Assembly: GCF_019702945.1 (NCBI RefSeq)
Contig: NZ_AP024749.1
Coordinates: 1 to 64,000 of the forward strand
Direction of reading: 5' to 3'
DNA: 64,000 nucleotides
DNA from: Flavobacterium okayamense
GTDB lineage: Bacteria; Bacteroidota; Bacteroidia; Flavobacteriales; Flavobacteriaceae
Notes under the pieces: model-generated
The model's input: only the letters and a program-made list of their open reading frames with translations
What the model was told of the DNA's origin: nothing
The model's database searches: none
Part shown: piece after piece, positions 17,739 to 26,460 of the stretch
Numbering within the stretch: position 1 is the first letter of the stretch
Layout of the letters: every line of letters begins with the position of its first letter
Position numbers and translations under genes: made by a program

Positions 17739-18242
17739 TTATTTTTGAAATTTACTAAAATCAATTTCCTCTTTCAAAAAAACTAAATCTACAAAATATT
17801 CATCCTCGGAATAATTATTTAAATAAACTGATACATAATCTTGTAACCTAATTTTAAATTCAACTACCGTTTTATCATAATCAACAATACTTGAAAATTT
17901 TTTAACAACTTTTCCATCTTGTTTATATTGTAGCAATATTTTTGTCCTTGATAAATCAATCAACTCTTCCCCATTAGGATTTTTATTTATGTAATCATAA
18001 AATGTTTCATCCTCTTTAATCAAATAATAAGCATCTGAATTTTTATCAATTTTTGTGTCAAAATTTATGACAACAATATCTTTAGAGTCAATTCTAAATT
18101 CTTTCCAATTATTCCTAGCAAAGTTTATAAATTTAGAATGTTCATTTTCTTTTAATTCATTAAACTTTTTTTTAGATCTTTTATTAAAAAAGTAGGCAGA
18201 TATATAAAAAACAAATGTTATTAATATAAATATCCAATTCAT
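17739..18242 (-). CDS. Hypothetical single-pass membrane protein
   Basis: A 167-aa protein with one N-terminal hydrophobic segment (about 2-19, ending before NKRSKKKF) and a hydrophilic, lysine- and aspartate-rich remainder. I do not recognise the family. It lies 11 bp after the moxR gene on the same strand, so the two may share a transcript, but its sequence gives no functional clue. Its stop codon abuts the convergent gene end. Confidence 0.55.
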   Translation of the reverse strand: MNWIFILITFVFYISAYFFNKRSKKKFNELKENEHSKFINFARNNWKEFRIDSKDIVVINFDTKIDKNSDAYYLIKEDETFYDYINKNPNGEELIDLSRTKILLQYKQDGKVVKKFSSIVDYDKTVVEFKIRLQDYVSVYLNNYSEDEYFVDLVFLKEEIDFSKFQK

Positions 18243-18253
18243 ATTTACACTAA

Positions 18254-19207
18254 CTAAAACAACTTCTTAATAATATCTTCTTCAGAAATTCCTTCAGCGT
18301 CGGCTTTGTAGTTTTTAACGATTCGATGTCTTAAAATTCCGTAAGCAACCGCTTGAACATCTTCAATGTCGGGTGAAAATTTACCATTTAAAGCGGCTTG
18401 AGTTTTTGCTGCTAAAATCAAATTTTGAGACGCACGTGGACCAGCACCCCAATCGATATATTGTTTTACAAAATCTGGTGCTAATACATTATCTGGTCGG
18501 GTTTTACTAACCAAAGTAACCGCATACTCAATTACATTATCAGCTACAGGAATTTTGCGTATTACATTTTGAAAATCGATTATCTCTTGCGATTTAAACA
18601 AAGCTTTAACATCAGCTTTAACATCCGTAGTTGTTGCTTTTACCACTTGCACTTCTTCGTCAAATGTTGGATAATCTAATTTTATCGCAAACATAAAACG
18701 GTCTAGTTGTGCTTCAGGCAATGGATACGTTCCTTCTTGCTCAATAGGATTTTGCGTTGCCAACACAAAATAAGGTAAGTTTAATTGATAATTATGTCCG
18801 GCAACAGTAACCGCTCTTTCTTGCATGGCTTCTAAAAGTGCCGCTTGTGTTTTTGGTGGTGTTCGGTTAATCTCATCCGCTAAAATAATATTTGAAAAAA
18901 CAGGCCCTTTTATAAATTTAAAATTGCGATTTTCATCTAATATTTCGCTTCCTAAAATATCAGACGGCATTAAATCAGGTGTGAACTGAATACGTTTAAA
19001 ATCTAATCCTAATGCTTTAGAAATCGTATTTACCATTAAGGTTTTTGCTAATCCTGGAACACCAATTAGCAAAGCATGCCCACCAGCAAAAATACTTAAT
19101 ACAATTTGGTTTACTACTTCTTCTTGACCAACAATAACTTTAGCTATTTCTTGTTTTAATTCTTTTTGTTTTTGAACTAAATTTTGGATAGCAGCTACAT
19201 CTGACAT
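18254..19207 (-). CDS. MoxR family AAA+ ATPase
   Basis: A 317-aa AAA+ ATPase of the MoxR branch, thought to help assemble or activate partner proteins. Seen are Walker A GVPGLAKT (about 45-52), Walker B ILADEINR, the TPPKTQAALLEAMQE segment, sensor LATQNPIEQEGTYPLPEAQLDRF and the C-terminal lid domain. MoxR genes are usually followed by DUF58 and von Willebrand factor A genes. Here only the small hypothetical follows, so this copy is either an orphan or its partners lie elsewhere. Confidence 0.93.
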   Translation of the reverse strand: MSDVAAIQNLVQKQKELKQEIAKVIVGQEEVVNQIVLSIFAGGHALLIGVPGLAKTLMVNTISKALGLDFKRIQFTPDLMPSDILGSEILDENRNFKFIKGPVFSNIILADEINRTPPKTQAALLEAMQERAVTVAGHNYQLNLPYFVLATQNPIEQEGTYPLPEAQLDRFMFAIKLDYPTFDEEVQVVKATTTDVKADVKALFKSQEIIDFQNVIRKIPVADNVIEYAVTLVSKTRPDNVLAPDFVKQYIDWGAGPRASQNLILAAKTQAALNGKFSPDIEDVQAVAYGILRHRIVKNYKADAEGISEEDIIKKLF

Positions 19208-19253
19208 AATTTCGATTTTAATTTTGACTAAAGTAAGAAAAAAATTGCATAAA

Positions 19254-19277
19254 AAAGCCCTTCAAAAGAAGGGCTTT
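19254..19277 (-). terminator. Intrinsic terminator of the SurA-like operon
   Basis: A 10-bp stem AAAGCCCTTC/GAAGGGCTTT with an AAAA loop and a T run on the minus strand, right after the stop codon of the third chaperone gene. Confidence 0.8.
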
Positions 19278-19279
19278 AA

Positions 19280-20653
19280 TTATTTTTTCAACCAATTACT
19301 AGTGAAGTCACATTCTTGGTAATCTTTATCAATTTTGATATAAGTCTCTTGGATTTTTTCTTCCATCCACTTAGAAATAGCTTTAATTTGCTTATCTCTT
19401 AATGCTAATTCTTTAATCTTTAAATAATCACTTGCATAATCTGCTTTGTGCTCTGGAAGTTTATTATTTATAGTAAGAATTTTGTAATATTTATCACCTC
19501 TTTCTTCTTGATCTAAATATGGAAGTGAAACCTCACCCACTTTTAAATCAACAATTTGATTGTACAATGCTGGATCCATTTTTGTTAACTCAAACTTAGT
19601 TTCCATTGTTTGAGGATTAAACAGGACACCACCATTATTTTTTGTCTCTTTTTCATCAGATGAAGCTTTAGCAGCATCTTCAAAAGAAATTTCACCTTTT
19701 ACAATTTTTTCTCTAATAATTTCAATATCGGCTTTTGCTTGTTTTAAAGCTTCATCTGTAACTTTAGGTTTAATTAAAATGTGACGAAGTTCAATTTCTT
19801 GCCCTTTAATTTTTTCAACTAAAATAATATGATAACCGAATTCTGTTTCAAAAGGTTCAGAAATTTCGCCTTCTGCTAAACTGAAAGCTACTTCTTTAAA
19901 TTCTTTTACAAAAGGAGTTTTACGTGTTATTTTGTAAAAACCACCTGTTCCAATAGACGCTTTATCATCAGTATTTAATACAACTTTACTGTAAAAACTT
20001 GCACCTTCTAATACTTCTTTTCTAATTCCTTTAAGCTTGTTTATTGCATTTTGTTTCTCTTGTTCAGAGATTTTAGGTTTTATAACAATTTGAGCTACTT
20101 CAACTTCGGCACCAAACATAGGAATTTCATCCTGTGGAATTTCTTTAAAGAAATTACGAACTTCTTCTGGAGTGATTTCAACTTCATCAACAATTTTTTT
20201 CTGCATTTGAGAAGTTAATTTATTCATTTTGATAACATCAAAAAAGAAACTTCTAAAGTCCTCTTCATCTTTTTTGTTGTAATAATTCACAACTTTTTCA
20301 ATCGATCCAACTTGCTCTACCATTGCATCAATTTGCTGGTTCATATAATCATTTACTTCTTGATCGGTAACAATTATACTATCTTGAATCGCTTGATGCG
20401 CATACAATTTATCTTCTAATTGTTTTCCAAAAAGTTCGCAACGTGTAATATTTTTAGTATCTACACCTTGTGCTTTTAATTGAATATATTCTAAATCGAT
20501 ATCAGAATCTAAAACAACATAATCTCCTACTACACCTATAACTCCATCAACCTTTTGTTTTTTTGGTTGTGCAAAAACCGAAGTTGTTACTAAAAGAAGT
20601 AAAGCTAAAGGCTTATTTATAAATTTCAAATTTCTTGTCTTTAATCGCATCAT
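19280..20653 (-). CDS. SurA-like periplasmic peptidylprolyl isomerase
   Basis: A 457-aa periplasmic chaperone of the SurA type, helping outer-membrane proteins fold. It has a signal peptide (ending SVFAQ), a SurA N-terminal helical domain beginning VDGVIGVVGDYVVLDSDID, and two parvulin domains (about 175-275, with FGYHIILVEKI, and 285-390). It overlaps the preceding gene by 41 bp. The only ATG codons at the N-terminus lie inside that overlap, so the overlap is real unless a non-ATG start is used. Third gene of a SurA-like trio. Confidence 0.9.
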   Translation of the reverse strand: MMRLKTRNLKFINKPLALLLLVTTSVFAQPKKQKVDGVIGVVGDYVVLDSDIDLEYIQLKAQGVDTKNITRCELFGKQLEDKLYAHQAIQDSIIVTDQEVNDYMNQQIDAMVEQVGSIEKVVNYYNKKDEEDFRSFFFDVIKMNKLTSQMQKKIVDEVEITPEEVRNFFKEIPQDEIPMFGAEVEVAQIVIKPKISEQEKQNAINKLKGIRKEVLEGASFYSKVVLNTDDKASIGTGGFYKITRKTPFVKEFKEVAFSLAEGEISEPFETEFGYHIILVEKIKGQEIELRHILIKPKVTDEALKQAKADIEIIREKIVKGEISFEDAAKASSDEKETKNNGGVLFNPQTMETKFELTKMDPALYNQIVDLKVGEVSLPYLDQEERGDKYYKILTINNKLPEHKADYASDYLKIKELALRDKQIKAISKWMEEKIQETYIKIDKDYQECDFTSNWLKK

Positions 20654-21461
20654 CCGTTATTTCCTTTTCTATTGTTTTAACTAATTCTAATTTTCTATTA
20701 TTTATAATAACTTGTTTAATCGTTGGTTTTATAAACTGTAGAGGCGCTGGACTCTCTTTTGGTAAAACCTGTCTAACTTTTACTAACCAAATTGTTGTAG
20801 AATCTGGATATTGATAATTTAATCCATCTGCAACATATTGTTGTTTATTATCCATATTGATAAAAGGCAACTTTTCATAAACCTGATTAATATCTACCCA
20901 AACCGAGTCGTTAAAAGCATAACTTTTAAACTGAATAGACAAATCGTTTAATTCCTTTTTATCTTTTTCGGTAAAGGACGTAAACTTTGCTTTAATTTTT
21001 TCAAATTTTGGATTTTCTTTAACTAAATTAATATACCTTAACTTGACTAACTCACTACCGTTTTTGAAAAATTGTTTATTCTTTTCATAATACTGATTAA
21101 TTTCTTCATCAGTAACAATTGTATCAATTTTCCGAATAACTAATTCTTCTAAATAGGCTTTTGTAAATAAATCTGTTTTGTATTGATTAATAAGTTGCTT
21201 GAATTCTTCTTGTTTATCATCTGACAAATTAACTTCAGCGGCATTTAATAATAAATTTTGTGTAGCCCATCTATCAATATAAGCTTTAACAATTGCAATA
21301 CTATCCGCTTTAGAAGTTCCTTTAGGAACCAAGTTTAAGATATCTTCTTTGAATAAATAGTTTTCTCCAACTCGAGCAATAGCTTCTGGTTCTTGTGGCT
21401 TTTTAAAATAGTCGCAAGAAATAAATGAAATTAAAATCGCTATTACTAAAATTCTTTGCAT
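20613..21461 (-). CDS. SurA-N-like lipoprotein without a parvulin domain
   Basis: A 282-aa lipoprotein (lipobox SFISC, C16). The N-terminal part AIARVGENYLFKEDILNLVPKG resembles the SurA N-terminal chaperone domain, and YIDRWATQNLLLNAAE matches its helices. No parvulin domain (no GYHIIKV-type strand) follows; the C-terminal part is helical and ends with TIEKEITDDAIKDKKFEIYK. It lies 1 bp after the two-parvulin gene and overlaps the next by 41 bp, so the three are one operon. Probably an OMP chaperone or holdase. Confidence 0.75.
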   Translation of the reverse strand: MQRILVIAILISFISCDYFKKPQEPEAIARVGENYLFKEDILNLVPKGTSKADSIAIVKAYIDRWATQNLLLNAAEVNLSDDKQEEFKQLINQYKTDLFTKAYLEELVIRKIDTIVTDEEINQYYEKNKQFFKNGSELVKLRYINLVKENPKFEKIKAKFTSFTEKDKKELNDLSIQFKSYAFNDSVWVDINQVYEKLPFINMDNKQQYVADGLNYQYPDSTTIWLVKVRQVLPKESPAPLQFIKPTIKQVIINNRKLELVKTIEKEITDDAIKDKKFEIYK

Positions 21462-21462
21462 T

Positions 21463-23433
21463 CTATTTTGTCAATTCTGATTTTACTTGATTAAATACTT
21501 CTTGATTAACTTTTACTGTAAAATCTTTCTTTAAATCATTAACCCAATTATCTTCTAAATATTGTTGGTAATCACTAACAACTGCTCCTTTACATTCTTC
21601 TAGAGGCTTAGGTTCGCTTGACTTAATCGATTTTACATTTGCCACAAAATAATAATTCCCTTTTTGAACAATTTTAGTTGTCCCCTCTTTATTAATATCA
21701 AAATCAGGCAAAACATCATAATCTTTCTCAAACAAACCTGATTTTACCATGACATTTACTTTACCATTCTTATTAATTTTCTCTTTGATGTAATCTACTG
21801 ATTTGTTTTTACCCGCATATTTTTGAGCTTTTTCTACAAAACTTTTATCCGTTGAAGAATAAATATCTACATCATATCTATCTTTCCATTTGTATTTATC
21901 TATATGGCTTTTATAAAAACTTTCAAGACCAATTGTATCTTGTTTAGCTCTATCCCAAATTTCTTTTTCCATTAAATCAAACAACAATAAACCATCTCTA
22001 TACTCTTCCATTACATAACGAAATTCTGGAACTTCTCTCTCTAAATTTTCATTGTAAAAACTTATTAATTGTTCTTCGCTCCAATTTTTATATAAATCTG
22101 CAACTAAAGTTGAAATTGGTCTTGTTTTATGTCCTACTTTTTGTTGGCTTTCTAAATAACTTAAAAATGCAGAACCATTTACTTTCTTATCATTATTAAT
22201 TGTCAATAATGTTTCATTATAGTTTTTAGCACCTTCTGGTTGTTTCCAATTTAAACTGTAATAATCATCATTAACTGTATTTACAATCTTATTATAAAGT
22301 TTAGCATTTTTATCAAGTGAATATTTTTTGCTTAACTTATTTACTAAAGAATTTGTAATTAAACGAGAACGATCATCTCTTTTAATATTGTTTTCAATAT
22401 CAAATCTAAGATCTTCTAAACTCTTTAAAGGATGTTTATCAATTAACTTAACAATATGCCAACCAAATTGAGACTTAAATGGTTTTGAAATTTGTTCTTT
22501 TTCCTTTAATCCAAAAGCAACATCTTCAAATTCTTGAGATGTTAATTGCCCTGAACCAAATTTTTGTAAAACACCACCTTTAGCAGCAGTTGATTTATCA
22601 TCAGAGAATTGTTTAGCAAGCTCTTCAAAACTCTCTCCTTGTTGAATTTTTTGATAAATATCATTAATATCCTTTTCAACTTCTTTAGTTTTTTCAGGAT
22701 CAAGGTTTTCAGGTTTTAGCAACATGATATGAGCCACAGTTACTTCTCCTCTATTTTCTCTTTTATCAGTAACTTTTATAAGATGGTAACCAAAACGCGT
22801 ACGAACAATTTTAGATACTTCACCTACTTTAGTGTTATAAGCAGCTGATTCGAATGGATAAACCATTTTAAATGCTGAGAAATATCCTAAATCCCCTTTA
22901 TTAACTTTAGCAGATGGGTCTTCAGAAAATTTAAGTGCTAAATCTTCGAACTTTTCACCAGATTTTAGTCTTTTAGTTATATCTAAAACCTTATTATAAG
23001 CTTTCAAAGTATCTTTTGCATCTGCATTTTCATCAACCATTACTAAAATATGAGAAGCTCTTACTTCAGTTTTCATTCTGTCATAAGCTTCGTTAACTAA
23101 CTCAGTTGTAACTTTAGAATCATTCAAATAATTCTTAGCCAATTGAGTTCTATAAGAATTTAATTCATTCTGATATTTAGTATTATTTTGAAGGCCTAAT
23201 TTTTTAGCTTTTTCTACTTTTAGTTTATAACCAATGAAAAGATCTAAATAATTGTTTAAGTTTTTTTGAGAATCGTCTTTAACTAATTCTAAATTTTTGT
23301 TATATACTCGAGTAAATTCATCCGTATAAAAAGAATCGTTATCGATTGTAAATAAAACTTGTTTTTCGCTTTGTTGTGCAAAACTCACAACTGAATTTAC
23401 CAGAACAAATAGAAATACTACTACTTTCTTCAT
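21463..23433 (-). CDS. Periplasmic peptidylprolyl isomerase with two parvulin domains
   Basis: A 656-aa secreted foldase. The start is the ATG ending at 23433 (MKKVVVFLFVLVNS), giving a clean signal peptide ending SFAQQ; a longer frame to 23466 runs into the -7 element. Two adjacent parvulin domains cover about 120-330, each with the FGYHLIKVTDK or FGWHIVKLIDK strand. The long C-terminal half has no domain I can name. First gene of the chaperone trio and driven by a near-consensus promoter. Confidence 0.9.
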   Translation of the reverse strand: MKKVVVFLFVLVNSVVSFAQQSEKQVLFTIDNDSFYTDEFTRVYNKNLELVKDDSQKNLNNYLDLFIGYKLKVEKAKKLGLQNNTKYQNELNSYRTQLAKNYLNDSKVTTELVNEAYDRMKTEVRASHILVMVDENADAKDTLKAYNKVLDITKRLKSGEKFEDLALKFSEDPSAKVNKGDLGYFSAFKMVYPFESAAYNTKVGEVSKIVRTRFGYHLIKVTDKRENRGEVTVAHIMLLKPENLDPEKTKEVEKDINDIYQKIQQGESFEELAKQFSDDKSTAAKGGVLQKFGSGQLTSQEFEDVAFGLKEKEQISKPFKSQFGWHIVKLIDKHPLKSLEDLRFDIENNIKRDDRSRLITNSLVNKLSKKYSLDKNAKLYNKIVNTVNDDYYSLNWKQPEGAKNYNETLLTINNDKKVNGSAFLSYLESQQKVGHKTRPISTLVADLYKNWSEEQLISFYNENLEREVPEFRYVMEEYRDGLLLFDLMEKEIWDRAKQDTIGLESFYKSHIDKYKWKDRYDVDIYSSTDKSFVEKAQKYAGKNKSVDYIKEKINKNGKVNVMVKSGLFEKDYDVLPDFDINKEGTTKIVQKGNYYFVANVKSIKSSEPKPLEECKGAVVSDYQQYLEDNWVNDLKKDFTVKVNQEVFNQVKSELTK

Positions 23434-23463
23434 TATTAAAAATAGATTTTTGGTTGCAACTAG

Positions 23464-23493
23464 CAAAAATAATAATTAGAAACTATTAACCAA
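23464..23493 (-). promoter_or_regulatory. Promoter TTG-N19-TATTTTTG for the chaperone operon
   Basis: Minus strand: -33 TTG at 23493-23491, then 19 bp, then -7 TATTTTTG at 23471-23464. This matches the Bacteroidota sigma factor consensus. Confidence 0.7.
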
Positions 23494-23528
23494 GAAGAAT
23501 CTAAAGCTATTAACAAAAAATTATCGAG

Positions 23529-23558
23529 TTGAATTTTTAATTTAATAACGTAACTTTG
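23529..23558 (+). promoter_or_regulatory. Promoter TTG-N19-TAACTTTG for prfC
   Basis: -33 TTG at 23529-23531, 19 bp, -7 TAACTTTG at 23551-23558. Transcription should start about 7 nt later, leaving a leader of only about 8-14 nt. Confidence 0.7.
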
Positions 23559-23572
23559 CAACCTCAAAAAAA

Positions 23573-25174
23573 ATGACGATGAGTTTTTTACAAGAAATAG
23601 CAAAACGAAGAACTTTTGGAATTATCTCGCATCCTGATGCTGGTAAAACAACTTTAACTGAAAAGTTACTTTTATTTGGTGGTGCCATACAAGAAGCTGG
23701 TGCTGTTAAAAGTAACAAAATTAAAAAAGGAGCTACTTCCGATTTCATGGAAATCGAACGTCAAAGAGGTATCTCAGTAGCAACTTCTGTTTTAGCTTTT
23801 ATTTATAAAGACAAAAAAATTAATATTCTAGATACTCCAGGTCACAAAGATTTTGCAGAAGACACCTTTAGAACACTTACAGCAGTTGATAGTGTTATTG
23901 TGGTTATTGATGTTGCCAAAGGGGTTGAGGAACAAACTGAAAAACTTGTTGAAGTTTGTAGAATGCGAAACATTCCTATGATTGTATTCATTAACAAACT
24001 TGACCGTGAAGGTAAAGATGCCTTTGATTTATTAGATGAAGTTGAGCAAAAGTTAAAATTAACAGTAACGCCTTTGAGTTTCCCAATTGGAATGGGTTAC
24101 GATTTTAAAGGTATATATAATATTTGGGAAAAGAATATTAACTTATTTACAGGTGATAGTAGAAAAGATATTGAAGACACTATTGCTTTCGACGATGTTG
24201 CTAATCCAGAATTAGATAAAATTGTAGGTGAAAAAGCAGCAAATAAATTAAGAGAAGAATTAGAATTAGTTACAGAAATCTATCCCCAATTTGACAGAGA
24301 CACTTATTTAAAAGGAGACTTACAACCTGTGTTTTTTGGTTCGGCATTAAATAATTTCGGAGTAAGAGAATTATTAGATTGTTTTATTGAAATAGCTCCA
24401 CAACCAAGATCTAAAGAATCCGATACGCGTTTAGTTAAACCAGAAGAAGATAAATTTAGTGGATTCGTTTTCAAAATACATGCTAATATGGACCCTAAAC
24501 ACAGAGATAGATTAGCATTCATAAAAATTGTTTCAGGAGTTTTTGAAAGAAACAAACCTTATCTTCATGTTAGAAATAATAAAAATTTAAAATTCTCTAG
24601 TCCTAATGCATTCTTTGCTGAAAAGAAAGAAGTTGTTGACATTTCTTATCCTGGAGATATTGTTGGTTTACATGATACTGGAAATTTTAAAATTGGAGAT
24701 ACTTTAACTGAAGGAGAATTAATGAATTTCAAGGGAATTCCGAGTTTCTCTCCAGAACATTTCCGATACATTAATAATGCAGATCCATTAAAAGCAAAGC
24801 AATTAGAAAAAGGTATCGACCAATTAATGGATGAAGGAGTTGCTCAGCTATTTACATTAGAAATGAACGGAAGAAAAGTTATTGGAACTGTTGGAGCTCT
24901 TCAATATGAAGTTATTCAATACCGTCTAGAGCATGAATATGGTGCAAAATGTAGTTATGAAAACTTCCCTGCGCACAAAGCATGTTGGGTAAAACCTGAT
25001 GATGCTAAAAATGATGAATATGCAGAATTTAAAAGAGTTAAACAGAAATTCTTAGGAAAAGATAAATACGGCCAATTGGTGTTTTTAGCAGATAGTGAAT
25101 TTTCAATCCAAATGACGCAGCAAAAATATCCAAGTGTTAAGTTATTCTTTACTTCTGATTTTCATAGTAATTAA
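23573..25174 (+). CDS. prfC: Peptide chain release factor 3
   Basis: GTPase that recycles release factors 1 and 2 after termination. The 533-aa product has G1 ISHPDAGKTT, a G2 region QRGISVATSV, G3 DTPGHKDF and G4 INKLDRE, followed by domains 2 and 3 including the conserved VGALQYEVIQYRLEHEYGA segment. It closely matches RF3 in length. Two ATGs (23573 and 23579) are possible; the second gives MSFLQEIAKRRTFG. It faces away from the chaperone operon. Confidence 0.96.
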   Translation: MTMSFLQEIAKRRTFGIISHPDAGKTTLTEKLLLFGGAIQEAGAVKSNKIKKGATSDFMEIERQRGISVATSVLAFIYKDKKINILDTPGHKDFAEDTFRTLTAVDSVIVVIDVAKGVEEQTEKLVEVCRMRNIPMIVFINKLDREGKDAFDLLDEVEQKLKLTVTPLSFPIGMGYDFKGIYNIWEKNINLFTGDSRKDIEDTIAFDDVANPELDKIVGEKAANKLREELELVTEIYPQFDRDTYLKGDLQPVFFGSALNNFGVRELLDCFIEIAPQPRSKESDTRLVKPEEDKFSGFVFKIHANMDPKHRDRLAFIKIVSGVFERNKPYLHVRNNKNLKFSSPNAFFAEKKEVVDISYPGDIVGLHDTGNFKIGDTLTEGELMNFKGIPSFSPEHFRYINNADPLKAKQLEKGIDQLMDEGVAQLFTLEMNGRKVIGTVGALQYEVIQYRLEHEYGAKCSYENFPAHKACWVKPDDAKNDEYAEFKRVKQKFLGKDKYGQLVFLADSEFSIQMTQQKYPSVKLFFTSDFHSN

Positions 25175-25257
25175 ATTTTTTTAATACTTTTTTTTTTATT
25201 ATCATTGCAGTCTCAAATTAAAACTTAACCTAATACAGAAATATTAAAAACATTATT

Positions 25258-25458
25258 ATGAAATCTAATATTTTTAAATTTTATGTAACTTTAATGATGG
25301 CTTTTGTAAGCTTCTTAAGTGTTGCACAACCAGTTGACCCACCAGCAGATGATGATCCGCCACCAGCACCGATTAACATGTATTTAATTTGGTTAGCAAT
25401 TATTGGAATTGGGTTTGTATTTTACTTTTTAAATTCAAGAAAAACAGTAAATCAATAA
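25258..25458 (+). CDS. Small secreted/membrane protein
   Basis: A 66-aa protein with an N-terminal signal segment (to about VAQ at residue 24), a proline/aspartate-rich stretch (VDPPADDDPPPAP) and one C-terminal transmembrane helix (about 41-59) ending in NSRKTVNQ. Short proteins with this layout are common in Flavobacterium. If the signal is cleaved it is a single-pass inner-membrane peptide. Function unknown. A strong terminator follows. Confidence 0.65.
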   Translation: MKSNIFKFYVTLMMAFVSFLSVAQPVDPPADDDPPPAPINMYLIWLAIIGIGFVFYFLNSRKTVNQ

Positions 25459-25460
25459 TA

Positions 25461-25492
25461 AAAAAAGCGTTGAAAATTTCAACGCTTTTTTT
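25461..25492. terminator. Bidirectional intrinsic terminator
   Basis: A stem GCGTTGAAA/TTTCAACGC is flanked by A and T runs and lies between the small + gene and folD on the minus strand. Confidence 0.85.
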
Positions 25493-25510
25493 ATATCTAT
25501 AAATATTATT

Positions 25511-26392
25511 TTATTTCATTTTTCTTCCTTCTCTCGCTAATAAAGTATTTTTCAATAACATTGCAATTGTCATTGGCCCAACACCTCCGGGAACTGGAGT
25601 AATATGAGAAGCCTTTTTCGATACATTTTCAAAATCAACATCTCCAGTTATTCTATACCCTTTTTCAGTTGTTTCATCTGCAACTCGAGTAATACCAACA
25701 TCAATAACTACTACATCATCTTTTACCATTTCTGCTTTTAAATAATTAGGGACACCTAATGCAGTAATAATAATATCAGCTTGTGAAGTTATTTGAGTTA
25801 TATTTTTTGTATGACTATGCGTTAAAGTTACTGTTGAATTTCCGGGAAAACCTTTACGTCCCATTAAAATACTCATTGGACGACCAACAATATGACTACG
25901 ACCAATAACAACAGTATGCTTCCCTTTAGTTTCAACATTATAACGCTCTAATAATTCTAAAATTCCAAAAGGTGTAGCAGGAATAAAAGTACTCATGTCT
26001 AAAGCCATTTTACCAAAGTTTTCAGGATGGAAACCATCTACATCTTTACTTGGATCGATAGCCATCAATATTTTTTGAGTATCAATTTGTTTTGGTAAAG
26101 GAAGCTGAACAATAAACCCATCGATATCGTCATTTTCATTAAGTTCTTTTATCTTCTTTAAAAGTTCTATTTCAGTTGTTGTACTTGGCATTTTAATTAA
26201 AGTCGATTCGAATCCAACTCGTTCACAAGCTTTAACTTTACTTCCAACGTAAGTCAAACTTGCACCATCGTTACCTACAATAACTGCGGCTAAATGAGGA
26301 ACTTTTTCTCCGTTTTCTTTCATCTTAGCTACTTCTGCAGCTATTTCATTTTTAATGTCTTCAGAAACTTTTTTACCGTCTAATAATACCAT
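25511..26392 (-). CDS. folD: Methylenetetrahydrofolate dehydrogenase/cyclohydrolase FolD
   Basis: Bifunctional enzyme of one-carbon folate metabolism. The 293-aa product shows YVGSKVKACERVGF with the catalytic lysine, the FIVQLPLPKQID signature, the DVDGFHPENFGKM motif, the NADP-binding VIGRSHIVGRPMSILM and the C-terminal PVPGGVGPMTIAML. Standard length. It is followed on the genome by the ffh terminator and gene, also on the minus strand, and is probably independent of it. Confidence 0.97.
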   Translation of the reverse strand: MVLLDGKKVSEDIKNEIAAEVAKMKENGEKVPHLAAVIVGNDGASLTYVGSKVKACERVGFESTLIKMPSTTTEIELLKKIKELNENDDIDGFIVQLPLPKQIDTQKILMAIDPSKDVDGFHPENFGKMALDMSTFIPATPFGILELLERYNVETKGKHTVVIGRSHIVGRPMSILMGRKGFPGNSTVTLTHSHTKNITQITSQADIIITALGVPNYLKAEMVKDDVVVIDVGITRVADETTEKGYRITGDVDFENVSKKASHITPVPGGVGPMTIAMLLKNTLLAREGRKMK

Positions 26393-26430
26393 TTTGTTTT
26401 GTTGTTGTGTGTTTATTTATATAAAAAAAG

Positions 26431-26452
26431 AAGACGCGAAAAATCGCGTCTT
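26431..26452 (-). terminator. Intrinsic terminator of ffh
   Basis: A 9-bp stem AAGACGCGA/TCGCGTCTT with an AAAA loop. The minus strand continues with a T run. Confidence 0.8.
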
Positions 26453-26460
26453 ATCTGTAA

